From Lobosporangium transversale (lineage: Eukaryota; Mortierellomycota; Mortierellomycetes; Mortierellales; Mortierellaceae), in the NCBI RefSeq assembly GCF_002105155.1, contig NW_019029028.1, positions 62,001 through 126,000 on the forward strand: DNA of 64,000 bases, written 5' to 3'. This document shows, one piece after another, positions 12,201 to 22,417 of this stretch. Both the position numbers and the translations under genes were made by a program. Within the stretch, counting starts at the first letter, position 1, and each line of letters opens with the position of its first letter. Under the pieces are notes generated by a model. It searched no databases. It was not told where the DNA came from and saw nothing but the letters and a program-made list of their open reading frames with translations.

Positions 12201-14401
12201 CCAGAGGGTTGTTGGCAGGCAAGGTACGAGTATTTGTGACACATCAAATACAGTACCTGGCTCAATCGACCACAATTCTAATGTTGCGTGAAGGCAAAGT
12301 GGTGGAGCAAGGAAATTTCCAAGAGCTCATGAATAAAAAGGCAGACGTTTTTCAGCTGATCTCCGAGTTTGGGCGGGATAAAGGTCATCGCAACAAACAG
12401 CAAGGGGCAATTGACGGCTCAAGTGAGGTGGAAAATGAGAATGACGTTGTAACTGCCACTGCCACACCATCTTCCACTCGTCGTGGAAGCATATCCAGCA
12501 TTCGTAGCTCTAGAACAGCGCGCAGATCTTCCACTGAATCCAGCAGAGATGGTGCCAATGTGAGAAAAGGTGCTGAAGTTGATAAAGATAAAAAAAATAA
12601 CATTATTGTGGAGGAGGAGATGAAGCAAGGTAGCGTCCACAGAGTCGTTTACTGGGCTTACGCCAAGGCATGTTCTTTCACTGGAGTGCTTTTCTATATC
12701 ATCTCCATGGTATGCTCTCAATCTACCCAGATTGGCATGTCTCTCTGGTTGACGTACTGGAGTCGACAATATGACGCCAGCAAAGGTGGTGATGACAGTA
12801 AACCTCCGCCAGAGGCTCATGATGCTTTGTTCTATATTGGAGTCTATGCGTTCTTGGGCCTGACTTATACCCTCCTAACAGTTTTCCAGACCATCATCCT
12901 TCAAGTCTACTGTGCTATTCGAGCCTCACGCGTCTTGCACGAAAAGATGTTCCGGAGCGTCTTGCGATCTCCCATGAGCTTTTTCGACACAACGCCTTTG
13001 GGGCGAATCTTGAATCGGTTCAGCAAGGATCAATCAACTATTGACGAGGTCTTGCCTCGATCCTTCTGGAGCTTTGCTCATAATGTGTTTGGAGTAATGA
13101 CGATCTTGACAGTGATCCTATTCTCAACTCCAGCCTTAATTATTGTGATTATCCCATTTACTTTATTTTATGTGTGGTTGCAACGTTACTTCTTGGCAAC
13201 ATCACGAGAGCTCAGAAGGCTGGATTCTGTGTCTCGATCACCCATATTTGCTCACTTCCAAGAGACGTTGGGCGGCATCAGTACAATTCGTGCATACCGA
13301 CAGCAGGATCGGTTTATCCATGGCAATGAGTCTCGCTTAGACAAGAACTTGAGGGCATTTTACCCGAGCGCTGCTGGCAACCGCTGGCTTGCATTCCGTT
13401 TAGAGTGCCTGAGTTCAGTAATTATCTTTGGATCTGCATTCTTGTCAGTTGTGTCATTGTCCAAACACCTTCCCGTGGATCCTGGTCTTGTGGGTCTCTC
13501 ACTGACATATGCGTTGAATATTACTCAGACTTTGAACTGGATGATCAGAATGTACACTGAAGTTGAGACCAACATTGTGGCAGTCGAGCGTTTGCAGGAG
13601 TACGTGAACCTCCCTTCAGAAGCTCCAGAAATTATTGAAGATCATCGCCCACCTCAGGAGTGGCCAGACCATGGTCAGATTGAATTTAAGGACTATGAGA
13701 CTCGTTATCGCCCTGGCCTTGAGTTGGTCCTCCGAGGCGTCAACTGCTTGATTCGACCGCGTGAAAAGATCGGAATTTGTGGCCGCACAGGTGCTGGTAA
13801 ATCTAGCTTGACATTGTCGCTCTTCAGAATCATTGAGGCTGTCAAGGGTCAGATCTTTGTGGATGGCATTGATATCTCGACTTTAGGACTATATGATGTC
13901 CGATCTCGATTCTCGATCATTCCTCAAGATCCTGTTCTGTTCGCTGGTACTATCCGTTTCAACCTGGATCCGCTCGGTACGAAATCTGATTTGGAGCTTT
14001 GGCAAGCTTTGGAAGATTCATACCTTAAGGATTATGTAATGACTATGGAGGGAGGATTAAATGCGATGGTTTTGGAAGGAGGTGATAACTTCTCAGTGGG
14101 ACAACGCCAATTAATATGCCTCGCACGTGCACTGCTCCGTAAGACCAGCGTCTTAGTTCTTGATGAGGCCACAGCAGCGATTGATCTTGAGACCGATGCC
14201 TTAGTCCAAGCAATTATCCGACAGAAGCTCAAGGACTGTACAATTTTGACGATTGCTCATCGAATCGACACAGTGATGGATAGTGATCGAATCATGGTTT
14301 TGGATCAAGGACGAGTAGCCGAATTTGATTCTCCAAAGAAATTGTTGGAGAATCCACAATCAATGTTCTACTCCTTGGCCAGAGAGTCGGGTAACCATTA
14401 G
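9029..14401 (+). CDS. Full-length ABCC (MRP/Ycf1-type) ABC transporter
   Basis: This is a multidrug-resistance-associated protein of the ABCC subfamily, expected to export glutathione or other organic-anion conjugates at the vacuolar or plasma membrane. Exons are 9029-9196, 9483-10037, 10181-10371, 10458-10797, 10902-11455 and 11551-14401, giving 1552 residues. The N-terminal 240 residues form an extra hydrophobic TMD0 region. TMD1 follows. NBD1 has Walker A GRVGSGKSS (about residue 685), signature LSGGQKARISLARAVY and Walker B YLLDDPLSAVD. A Ser-rich linker and TMD2 come next. NBD2 has Walker A GRTGAGKSS (about 1347), signature NFSVGQRQLICLARAL and Walker B LVLDEATAAID. Asp in place of the catalytic Glu in NBD1 and the FSVGQ signature in NBD2 are usual for ABCC proteins. 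The substrate cannot be told from sequence. A Gln run inside TMD0 (about residue 94) sits in a predicted loop. Confidence 0.95.
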
Positions 14402-15248
14402 CTTCCTTTTTTTTTTTTCTTGGAACGAGGATTAAGAGAGAGATGTGGAGCTGGGACGTGGAGAAGTATCTATAGCGTGATTTGTTTTGCTTTTTCATTT
14501 TGACCTCCTTTCTTAAGCTAGCTCTCCCGATTTTTTTTTTTTATCTTGTTTTTAAGATGGGCAAAGACTAAAAAAAGCAATAGATGCGTATTCTACCAGG
14601 TCTATGGATCTGTGAATAATAATAATAACGATAATTATAAATTCAGGTCTCCCGACTTTCTTCTATGCATTGTGATCAAAGTTCGATAGAAAAGATGTAC
14701 AAAAACCATTCTGCCAATAAGGAAGAGTATCAAGACTAAGGATTGCGACTGTTGATGGAAGCCAATGACGCTTCTCGCTCTTCGCTACCTTTGACGTACC
14801 TGCCCTGAGGACAAGCGCGATTTTTACTTTCTTATTGCCTGCATCGTGTCTCGCAGCCCCTCTTTTTTTGTTATTAATTTTCTGTGTCGGATTTGATTGT
14901 GATAAAACCACAGAAGGAGGAAGACCCTTTCTTGCTTCCATGAGTCTCCAACAGAATCGACTCCGGCCCCCTTCAATGATCAAATGCAACCATGTCCGTA
15001 TCCATACCCATTGGCTAATAGCCAGGATGTGGTCAAAAAGACAAGGTAGAAAAAAAAAAGCCTCATATCCATTGCAATACTGAAAAGCACCTCTAACTAT
15101 TAAACAAACGCTATAACTCCATACTCCATGTAACGATAAATATACTTTTATATTACTGTTATTATAGTTATTGCAGTCAGTAGCGCTGTTATTATTATTA
15201 TTAGTGTAGCATTCCCCCCAACTTCAGAAATCTTCCTGATCTTCAGTG
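14402..15248. other. Spacer between the ABCC gene and a small orphan gene
   Basis: AT-rich, with short TAA/ATT trinucleotide runs near 14613-14640 and 15180-15205. I see no supported gene on either strand. Confidence 0.55.
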
Positions 15249-15256
15249 TATAAATA
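15249..15256 (+). promoter_or_regulatory. TATA box of the small orphan gene
   Basis: TATAAATA lies 168 bp before the ATG at 15424. A pyrimidine-rich leader follows, and the A-rich context aacaagaaaaaaaaatg surrounds the start. The arrangement resembles a highly expressed fungal gene. Confidence 0.5.
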
Positions 15257-15423
15257 CATGCTTTTCCAGTGATACTCTCAATTCTTTCTCTTTATTTATT
15301 TCCTTTCTTTTTGTTGTCGTTTCCGTATCTACACTCTACAACAGCTACTTTATCACTACTGTTACAATTTTATATTGGCTAAATCGACATCAAGAACAAA
15401 AGAAAGTCAACAAGAAAAAAAAA

Positions 15424-15837
15424 ATGAATCCTGCTCTCACCTTTGCTTCTATCGCTCCCTTGGCCTCACCAGCTGACATGAATTGGGCCAATGTCATGGC
15501 AATGGCAGAAGAGAGATATGAAAATTGGGTCGCCACTGCTACTGACCCTGCAGCTGGTTCCGCATTTGAGTCTGCAATAGTTACAGGAACCGCGAACACC
15601 AACAGTGCTTCTCTAGTAAAACATCCTCAGGTTACGGCCACTCCGTTAGCGACTCCTATTATTGCGCCAAATACACCAAATGCTGCCACAAGCAACCCGG
15701 CTCGGAAGCCCACCCCAAGCGTTACTTCTGCGAAAACCTCCTCAGCAGCGCCCTCCAATATGCAGAATATGCAGAGAAAGCTTTCTACAGTGGCGTTGAT
15801 CTTGGCTATCGTACCATTCATCACGAGTACTTTGTAA
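15424..15837 (+). CDS. Small Ala/Thr-rich protein with hydrophobic C-terminus, unknown function
   Basis: The 137-residue intronless frame starts MNPALTFASIAPL and has a strong start context and an upstream TATA box. The first 45 residues are mixed (NWANVMAMAEERYENWVATA). The middle is rich in Ala, Thr, Pro, Asn and Ser, like an O-glycosylated or disordered stalk. The C-terminus ends in a hydrophobic stretch, LSTVALILAIVPFITSTL. That tail resembles a GPI-attachment signal or a tail anchor. I see no convincing N-terminal signal peptide, which argues against a standard GPI protein. I do not recognise a family. Third-position choices look coding and the frame is free of homopolymers. It could be lineage-specific. 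Confidence 0.65.
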   Translation: MNPALTFASIAPLASPADMNWANVMAMAEERYENWVATATDPAAGSAFESAIVTGTANTNSASLVKHPQVTATPLATPIIAPNTPNAATSNPARKPTPSVTSAKTSSAAPSNMQNMQRKLSTVALILAIVPFITSTL

Positions 15838-16165
15838 CATCCCCATATACTATTGTTTCTACTATTATATTTTCATCCTATAGATAAACTTAGCCATATG
15901 AATGCGTGTCTCGAGTAGCATTTTTATTGTTCAATGTATTTACATCCGTGTAACACACAATTTGAGATGGAAGACTTCATATTTTACTGTATCATTAAAT
16001 CATACTTATATTTCTCTTCCCTGCATGTGAGGCACCATGAAGAAGCCCAAGCGCCTACTTTGACAGTTTTGAAACCTTTCTCATTCGAATATGAGGAAAT
16101 GGTTTGTATGTTTGGGGCCTATCGTAATGATTCTTATGTATGGCATGGCTTCAGCAATATGCGTG

Positions 16166-16200
<35 letters not shown>

Positions 16201-16218
16201 AGATGATCCCTATCGGCC
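15838..16218. other. Spacer with a 35-base A run
   Basis: Contains the 3' flank of the orphan gene and an uninterrupted A run at about 16165-16199. I see no gene. Confidence 0.6.
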
Positions 16219-16944
16219 TACTGTGCTTGGTCAAGGCTCTTCATAAAGTTGATCATGGCCTCTACTTGTGCTCGACTATCTTCTTTTGCAAGGCCAGCTC
16301 CCCTTGAAGATGCTGGCTCTTGGCCTTGGGTTGCTCTACTTTACCCTTGACCGTCTCTCGTTGCTGTACCGTTTCCCTCAGCAGTTTCAGAGCTGAAGCT
16401 GCTCTGTGGTATTCTGAGTCTGTCTCGTAATGTTTTCTGATAAGATACACCTGGACCATCTGAGGTTGGCTGACATTGGTACTAGCTGCTTCTGCTGCTG
16501 TGGATGTCTAGAGTAGGATCACAGCATTAACTACAGTACCCTCGTTATCAATCATTGAGTTCTGCGATGACTTATTATCCATTAATTTACCAGTTTCGGC
16601 CCTGGTTAATGTGATGCTCCTACTACCTTTAGTTTTTTCAGTACTGAAGTAACTTCCGTTCCTACGGATACAGGTAACTTCTGGGTAATATCGACTCATA
16701 TGCTCTCATCTGCATGCTCTATAGCCTTTGAGTGGGCTAAATTTCAACCTTCTCGGCTTGAATAGCTTCATCCTTGGCATCCAGGAACATTCTTTGGTTG
16801 CTGTGTCCTCATTAGCGGCTAATTCCCACCTGATGCATGGGTCCTTTCTCTTCCTGCAGTTGATCCATTCGCACCATGTTTTTGTTCCTTAATCTAATAT
16901 GTTTTGCCAAAATAAAAAAGTTTGCAAATAATTAATAACAGGCG

Positions 16945-16978
<34 letters not shown>

Positions 16979-17445
16979 GTTTGGCAAGATAATTGGCATA
17001 AACCTATTACCAGTTTGCTCTTCAGACTCTCAATCCCTACCTGCAGCTATTTTACCAAATCCACATGGAACGGCTCGATAACGAAATCTTCTCATTCTTG
17101 ATAGATTCCAATGCAGCTAAAGGCAAAGAATATGTGATAAGTGTCCTTTTCTGCTATATTAGAAGTATAAAAAGATAAAATAAAAATTGACACATTGATT
17201 TTTTATCTTTTGCAGCATTTAACTCTGCCTTAAAGCGAGTAAATTCTAAGTCTCTTCTCAAATAATGTACCTGTTCTTGTAAAGATCAACCATTTTGTTG
17301 TTCTTGTGCTAAGTGCTTCCTCTGCTTGTTTCAGTGGTGTATATGGCTTGAGAGTTGGGCGTGAGCCTTTTCGATCTGAATTTTGTTCCCCTCCAGATAA
17401 CTTCACGATTGGACATGATCGATCGACTGTGGGACCTTTTTTCAT
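16219..17445 (-). pseudogene. Decayed coiled-coil protein gene
   Basis: Read on the minus strand, heptad-like coiled-coil segments occur in changing frames. They include a segment with LKQAEEAL near 17320, then LQEQVHYLRRDLEFTRFKAEL near 17230-17280 in another frame just after a stop. Near 17060 there is an interrupted LQVGIESLKSKLV. Near 16850 the frame reads MVRMDQLQEEKGPMHQ, and a shifted frame continues WELAANEDTATKEC. Between 16459 and 16262 the frame reads SEYHRAASALKLLRETVQQR. A final frame ends SRAQVEAMINFMKSLDQAQ and a stop at 16219-16221. At least four frameshifts or stops break it. The parent gene is unidentified; a microtubule-linked or motor-type coiled-coil protein is only a guess. 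Confidence 0.55.
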
Positions 17446-18006
17446 CTTTTTTCAAGAAAATGCAGCCCCCGTTCCTTCCAAAGCTATTGAATGAGGATGT
17501 ACTTAATTTGCTCTTGATACTTTGGAAAATCTAATAAGCATCCATTTGGCTATATTCCTGTCTGTTGGTTCTTTTTAATTTTATTTGTAGCTCTTTGCAG
17601 GGTGGTCTGTGCTCTTGTACCAACAGAGTTTGTTTGTTTTGGTAACAATGTGGGAGTAAAATGTACATGTACATAGTGGCAACCTTAAACAAAAATGATC
17701 TTGAGAAAGACGTCTCACTGTCTTGCTGTCTTACTGTCTTGAGAATCAGGATTGCCAGGATTGCCAGAGTTATAACATCAAATTAGACGGTATTACATAT
17801 CTGTTTGGACCGTATAAAGGGCAAATTTGTTCGTTTGGTTTTCATCAGCTTCTAGTAGCATAGGAGCGTAGAAAACAATCAGCTATTGGCTCCCTGTTGC
17901 CTATACGAAACCACAGTTATGGTACATGGAAGCAATGCCAATGTTCGATACTTTTTTTTTTTTTTTTGACATGATAAACACGAACTGAAGAATTGGGATG
18001 CCAGTG

Positions 18007-18041
<35 letters not shown>

Positions 18042-18310
18042 CAGTAATAGTCAGCAAAGACCATATATACCAAGCTATATTATCGCGATGCACCACATCC
18101 ATCTTTCACTTGCCTCCACTTCTCCTCTTGGTCCATCTCTTGGCCCTCAGCCTATAGATAAATAAATCTCAAATGCCTGTCTCTTTTATTTTCCACCCTC
18201 TTTCTGATTTCTTTTTTGCTAAAGGTATATTACTAAGTCTCCAAACTGATCTAAGATAGCTGTCAATCGAGGCATTGACTTTTTTCTTTTTTTTAATCAA
18301 TTAATTGCAG
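17446..18310. other. Spacer without a supported gene
   Basis: Contains T and A runs at 17951-17967 and 18011-18040. Short direct repeats of tgtctt lie near 17715-17740, and attgccag is repeated near 17750-17770. No coding signal could be supported, apart from the fragment starting at 18311. Confidence 0.5.
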
Positions 18311-18545
18311 GCTCAAGTCCTAGTCTCTAAAATGACAGAACTAGGTTAGATCGCCAGAATAACAAGCTGTTGGCATTAGTGGGCATTGCCCCATATCAAC
18401 TGCACCACTTCACTGGGATCGGTCCCGCCAAGGTCAAAACACTATCGTAGATGCGAGGCATATTTTGATCCTGATACGGTTGGTGCCTTGCACAAATGTT
18501 GTCTCGAGCGCTCAGGTGCGAGTAGTCCGGATTTGTAAGTGAAAC
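18311..18545 (+). pseudogene. Fragment resembling the C-terminal domain of IS110/IS116-type transposases
   Basis: On the plus strand, 18311-18346 reads AQVLVSKMTELG. A frame shift follows, and from 18346 the sequence reads LDRQNNKLLALVGIAPYQ. From memory of the family, IS110/IS116/IS902 transposases carry a helix-hairpin-helix, then a segment of the type (A)xxLLxxLPELGxLxRxxxxALVGxAP(F/Y). The order and spacing fit. A third frame from about 18411 (WDRSRQGQNTIVDAR) may match the basic stretch that follows. Stops occur near 18347 (frame one) and 18448 (frame two), so it cannot be functional. I found no N-terminal DEDD domain and no clear ends. The similarity is short and unaided by any search. 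Confidence 0.4.
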
Positions 18546-18725
18546 AATCGTCGAGGTGTTGCAATTAATGCATGAGACGACTGGTTTGATTTTTCAACAG
18601 TGCTGAGTTGTGTGATGCATGAATGACATGTTTGTATTATTCTTTGTTGCAGCAGAAAATGCCTTTTGCAATCACTTGCTTTCAAAGCATTGCCTCTCTC
18701 TATTGCCTCTTACAACAACTGATCT

Positions 18726-18782
18726 ATTTTTTTTTTTATTTTTTATTTTTTATTTTTTTATTTTTTTATTTTTTTATTTTTT
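18726..18782 (+). repeat. T(6-7)A tandem repeat upstream of the ADCK1-type gene
   Basis: Runs of six to twelve T separated by single A residues recur with a period of about seven or eight bases, ending 30 bp before the chosen start. The tract probably lies in the promoter or 5' leader. Reading through it would add an implausible Phe-rich stretch to the protein, which is why I start downstream. Confidence 0.85.
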
Positions 18783-18811
18783 CCTCTCATCTTCTCTCTC
18801 GGACTGGACTG

Positions 18812-21656
18812 ATGTCCATTGTCCATGCGACTCATTGCAGCACCATGCACTTGACAAGGCAGACATCTCTGCTTGTTAAACATTCCCTCCAGTCCCAGTC
18901 TACCGCAGCACCTGCAGTCTCAAGATTGAGCTGGATACGGGGCAGAACACTTTTGCATCCATGTTTATACTCAACCAAAGTCAAAGGCATTACATTAACA
19001 ACTACACATCTTTTATCGTCTCCTCCTCGCCCTCCTTCTCTTCTCGGATCGTTATGGCCCTTGTATCGTTCGCATCAAACACTTTCTAAAAGCAAAAGTA
19101 GTCGCTCGGTCATATCAGAGTTCAATACTGCTTCCCCTTTTACGGCCCCCACAGCCACAGCAGAAGGTCTGTTCAACACACCAGGGTCACTCCGATATCG
19201 GATCAAGCAAGGGTTATGGGTTGGTTTGGGTGTCGGCACTGTGATCTCTGCTATAGGCATTGCCTGGAGCCCCTCTTACCGGGAACAGGCAACCCTCTAC
19301 AGCGCTGCACTCTTCCGATCTGCAGCGACTTTTATTACGGGGTAAGGAAGAAAGATAAAAGGACAAAGGTATTTGTTTGTTGCAACATATTTTCTGTGAA
19401 GTGAAACTAACAATAATAAAAATTTTATTTTAAAGGTGCCTATGCATGGCTGATTACAAGATTTTACACCTGCGATATGCCTCTGAAGGATACACATCAG
19501 ACAAGTACAAAGCAGAGCGTAAAGTTGTTCATCAGCGCTGTGCTGATAGACTTCTGCGTCTTTGTCGGCTAAACACTGGTATTTATTGCAAAGCAGGACA
19601 GCATGTTGGTAAGTAGCTTTATATCTTTTTATTGCTTTGGTTTTTATTTTCATTATTATTATGAAATACCATGAAATACAAGCTTCAAGACGACCGTTTC
19701 CCATGACACCTGACGTTTTTACTTTTTTTCTTTTTGTTTGCTTGATTATGTACTTTCTAGCTTCTCTCACATATATTGTCCCTCAAGAGTACACTGATAC
19801 GCTTTCAGTCCTTCAGGATCGGGCACCCTATAAAAGCATGAAGGAAGTTGAACAAGTTTTTTTGGAAGAATTTAATCAACGGCCATCGGATCTGTTTCGA
19901 GAGTTTGCTCCTGAACCCATGGCAGCAGCCAGCTTAGCCCAGGTTCATCGTGGTAATGTCCTATATTTATCCTTTTTATATAAATTCCCTATCCTTTTCA
20001 TTTGTCTATTCTCCTGCATGCTGCAATATAACTCACATAATTTTTATTTTTTCCTATTTATTTCTTCATAGCGGTTACCATGGATGGACGACTAGCAGCA
20101 GTCAAAGTGCAGTACAACAACGTTTCTCGTCTCTTCTTGAGTATGTTGCCTGTGAGGTTTTTTCTTTATATATATATATTTTTTAAAAAAAAAAAAAAAC
20201 TAATGAAATACTCCACTGCTTTTTCTTTCTCTTATACATTCTTCTTAGCTGATATGTGGACTATGCAAACGCTTTCAGACATGGTGGGCTGGCTATTCCC
20301 TGAATTTGAGTTAAGTTGGATTGTAGAGGAATTCCGTCAAAATCTCACATCTGAATTTGATTTTACAAATGAAGCCAGGTAAGAAATTTTCCTCAGCTTT
20401 TTGCGTATCAGTAACTTTTTTTTTTTTTTTTTTTTTTACATATTAGCATATCGCAATAGCTTAATCGACTCTTTTTTTATTCTAATTGTAGGAATGCTGA
20501 GGCAACAAAAGAGAGATTTAGGAACCGATCTGACTTTTATATTCCTGAGATATACTGGGACTTGTCTTCAAAAAAGATCTTGACAATGGAGTTTATTAAT
20601 GGTATTAAAGTCAATGATGTTGAGGGCTTGCACAAGCTAGGTGTATCACCCAAATGGGTTCGTAATACGCTCCTCGAAGTATTTGCAGAAATGATCTATC
20701 ATCATGGCGTTGTACATTGTGATCCACATGTAAGTAAAAAAAAAAAAAAAAAAAAATGCACTGGGGCAAGTAAGTCAATTCGAACTACTCATATAAAAGA
20801 GTAACGGTTTATCTTTTTTTTTTTTTTTTTTTTTTTTTTGCTACTCTTACAGCCTGGTAATATCCTTATCACAAAAGACAACTTTACTGGGAAGTGTCGC
20901 TTTGTATTACTGGATCATGGACTATATAGAACACTAGATGAAGGTTTCCGGTTCAACTATTGTCAAATGTGGCGCGCCTTAATCCTCAACGATTTTAAGC
21001 TGCTGAATCGCTCTTCCATTGCAATCGGGATTCCTGAAGAATATATTGGGTTCATCCCCCTTATCTTTATCCAACGTCCCGTCAACTCAGCTCAAAAGAT
21101 TGGAGAAAGTATGACCGCTGAACAGAAGCAGGAAGTTCGGTCCACGATGAAGAATGTAACTATGGCTGACTTCTTTGAATTCCTGGAAGTCTTGCCACGT
21201 GATATGTTGCTGGTCTTTAGGACCATCAATCTTACACGAGGTATTCATAAACAACTCGGTGGTGAGAATGTGGAGCGATTTCATGTCAATGCCATGTATG
21301 CCACTAAAGGAATCTGGTCAGAGACTCGTATTGAGGAGCAAGAGCGACGAAGGAGACGAGAACAGCGGAAACAAGATCGATTGAATGGTCGCTGGGGACG
21401 TTTAGCGTCATGGTGGTATGGTGTGGAGGATAATTGGGATGAGAATAGTTCAGCAGCCACGCGAGCATATGGTAGACAGCTTGGAATAGGCCCTAGGAAT
21501 CGATTTTACTTATTCGGAGACGCACCGACACTGTCGCGTAGTGTGGGATATCTCTGGGATAGTTTCTGGATGCGATGGCGATTATGGGCGGTGGAGGGTC
21601 TTCTTCGGATATGGATCTGGTGGGCAGGCAAGGATGTAGCTAAAGTGATGAATTAG
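18812..21656 (+). CDS. ADCK1/Mcp2-type atypical kinase (UbiB family), mitochondrial
   Basis: This is a UbiB-family protein-kinase-like protein of the ADCK1 branch. In yeast the Mcp2/Cqd2 relatives act in mitochondrial lipid and coenzyme Q distribution. Exons are 18812-19341, 19436-19608, 19761-19952, 20072-20140, 20249-20378, 20492-20729 and 20853-21656, giving 711 residues. The N-terminus is basic and Ser/Thr-rich (TMHLTRQTSLLVKHSLQSQS), as in a mitochondrial presequence. A membrane-like segment follows (GLWVGLGVGTVISAIGIAWS). The UbiB signatures are present: CKAGQHV, the Ala-rich loop EPMAAASLAQVHR, the Lys in AAVKVQY, the catalytic stretch VVHCDPHPGNILI (about residue 444) and the metal-binding DHG in LLDHGLYRTLDEGFR. 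The C-terminal 140 residues are Arg/Trp-rich. A second ATG at 18845 is a possible start. Confidence 0.93.
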
Positions 21657-21917
21657 TCATAGAGTAAGTAATCAGTCGCAAATAGAAAAGAAAACTCCTT
21701 CGAAATCAACTGAATGCTCTCAATGGTTGCTAAGCATAGAGTTGATTGATACACAATGCTCTAGATAAAGCAATTTGCTCATCCACACTTAGTCCTCGAT
21801 GACGACGTACATTACGCACTGACATGTGTAAAGTATGGAGTCTCCTCCATCTGGCGAGGAATATCACGATAAAACCTGAAAATGAAAGACTGACCTGGGA
21901 CCCCACCAATACAAATC

Positions 21918-22338
21918 ATGGAGTTGACCGGGAAATCGCCGCAAAAAAAGCACGATGGCTGCAGATTCTTTAGTACTAGTAAGAAGCCTCGCCGAAATAA
22001 TGTCATCGGTAGAAAAGGTATGACAGACAAGTGGCTCTCCTACGAAATATCATACAGCCGTAAAACGCCGAAAACGTACTTCCAAGATCTGGCGAAAACG
22101 TGAACGAAATATTCATTATCGTATTTGCTTCGATCCGCAAAATAAAAGATTTACGCACGATATGAGCTTTTTCTTCACACCAAGCTCATCACTAACAGGT
22201 AAAGGGCAGCCAACATTTGAAAAGCACAACTGGAGTAATGCGAACGAAGCATTTTATAGACTCATGAACAAAGCTGCGAGCCGACATTCGGCAACATCGA
22301 CAGTGAATCCAGATCATTCTACTGAATCAAAAAAATGA
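21918..22338 (+). CDS. Unrecognised split reading frame, possible small gene or relic
   Basis: An ATG at 21918 opens a basic frame (MELTGKSPQKKHDG, then FFSTSKKPRRNNVIGRK). A second frame without its own early ATG stays open from about 22025 to a TGA at 22336-22338. It reads for example ERNIHYRICFDPQNKRFTHD and then FFFTPSSSLTGKGQP. Joining donor gtatga at 22018 to acceptor tacag at 22057 would connect them in phase. The resulting 40 bp intron is much shorter than the others in this window, so a frameshifted relic is at least as likely. No family is recognised. It sits just upstream of NAA15 on the same strand. Confidence 0.35.
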
Positions 22339-22417
22339 ATAAATAAATAAAATAGTCGTCCCTTTCCGACATACTCTTGCCAGAGGTTTTTTCTTTCTTT
22401 ATTTTTTTTTTTCCGCC

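Noticed and set aside
14663-15083. Overlapping frames on both strands between the ABCC and orphan genes
   Set aside because: No domain, no start context and poor composition on either strand.
18623-18811. Upstream extension of the ADCK1-type protein to an earlier ATG
   Set aside because: It would translate the T(6-7)A repeat into a long Phe-rich stretch; the start at 18812 gives a normal mitochondrial N-terminus.
22121-22140. Possible tRNA T-arm-like sequence (ttcgatccgc)
   Set aside because: No matching acceptor, D or anticodon stems could be folded around it; I found no tRNA or rRNA gene in the window.
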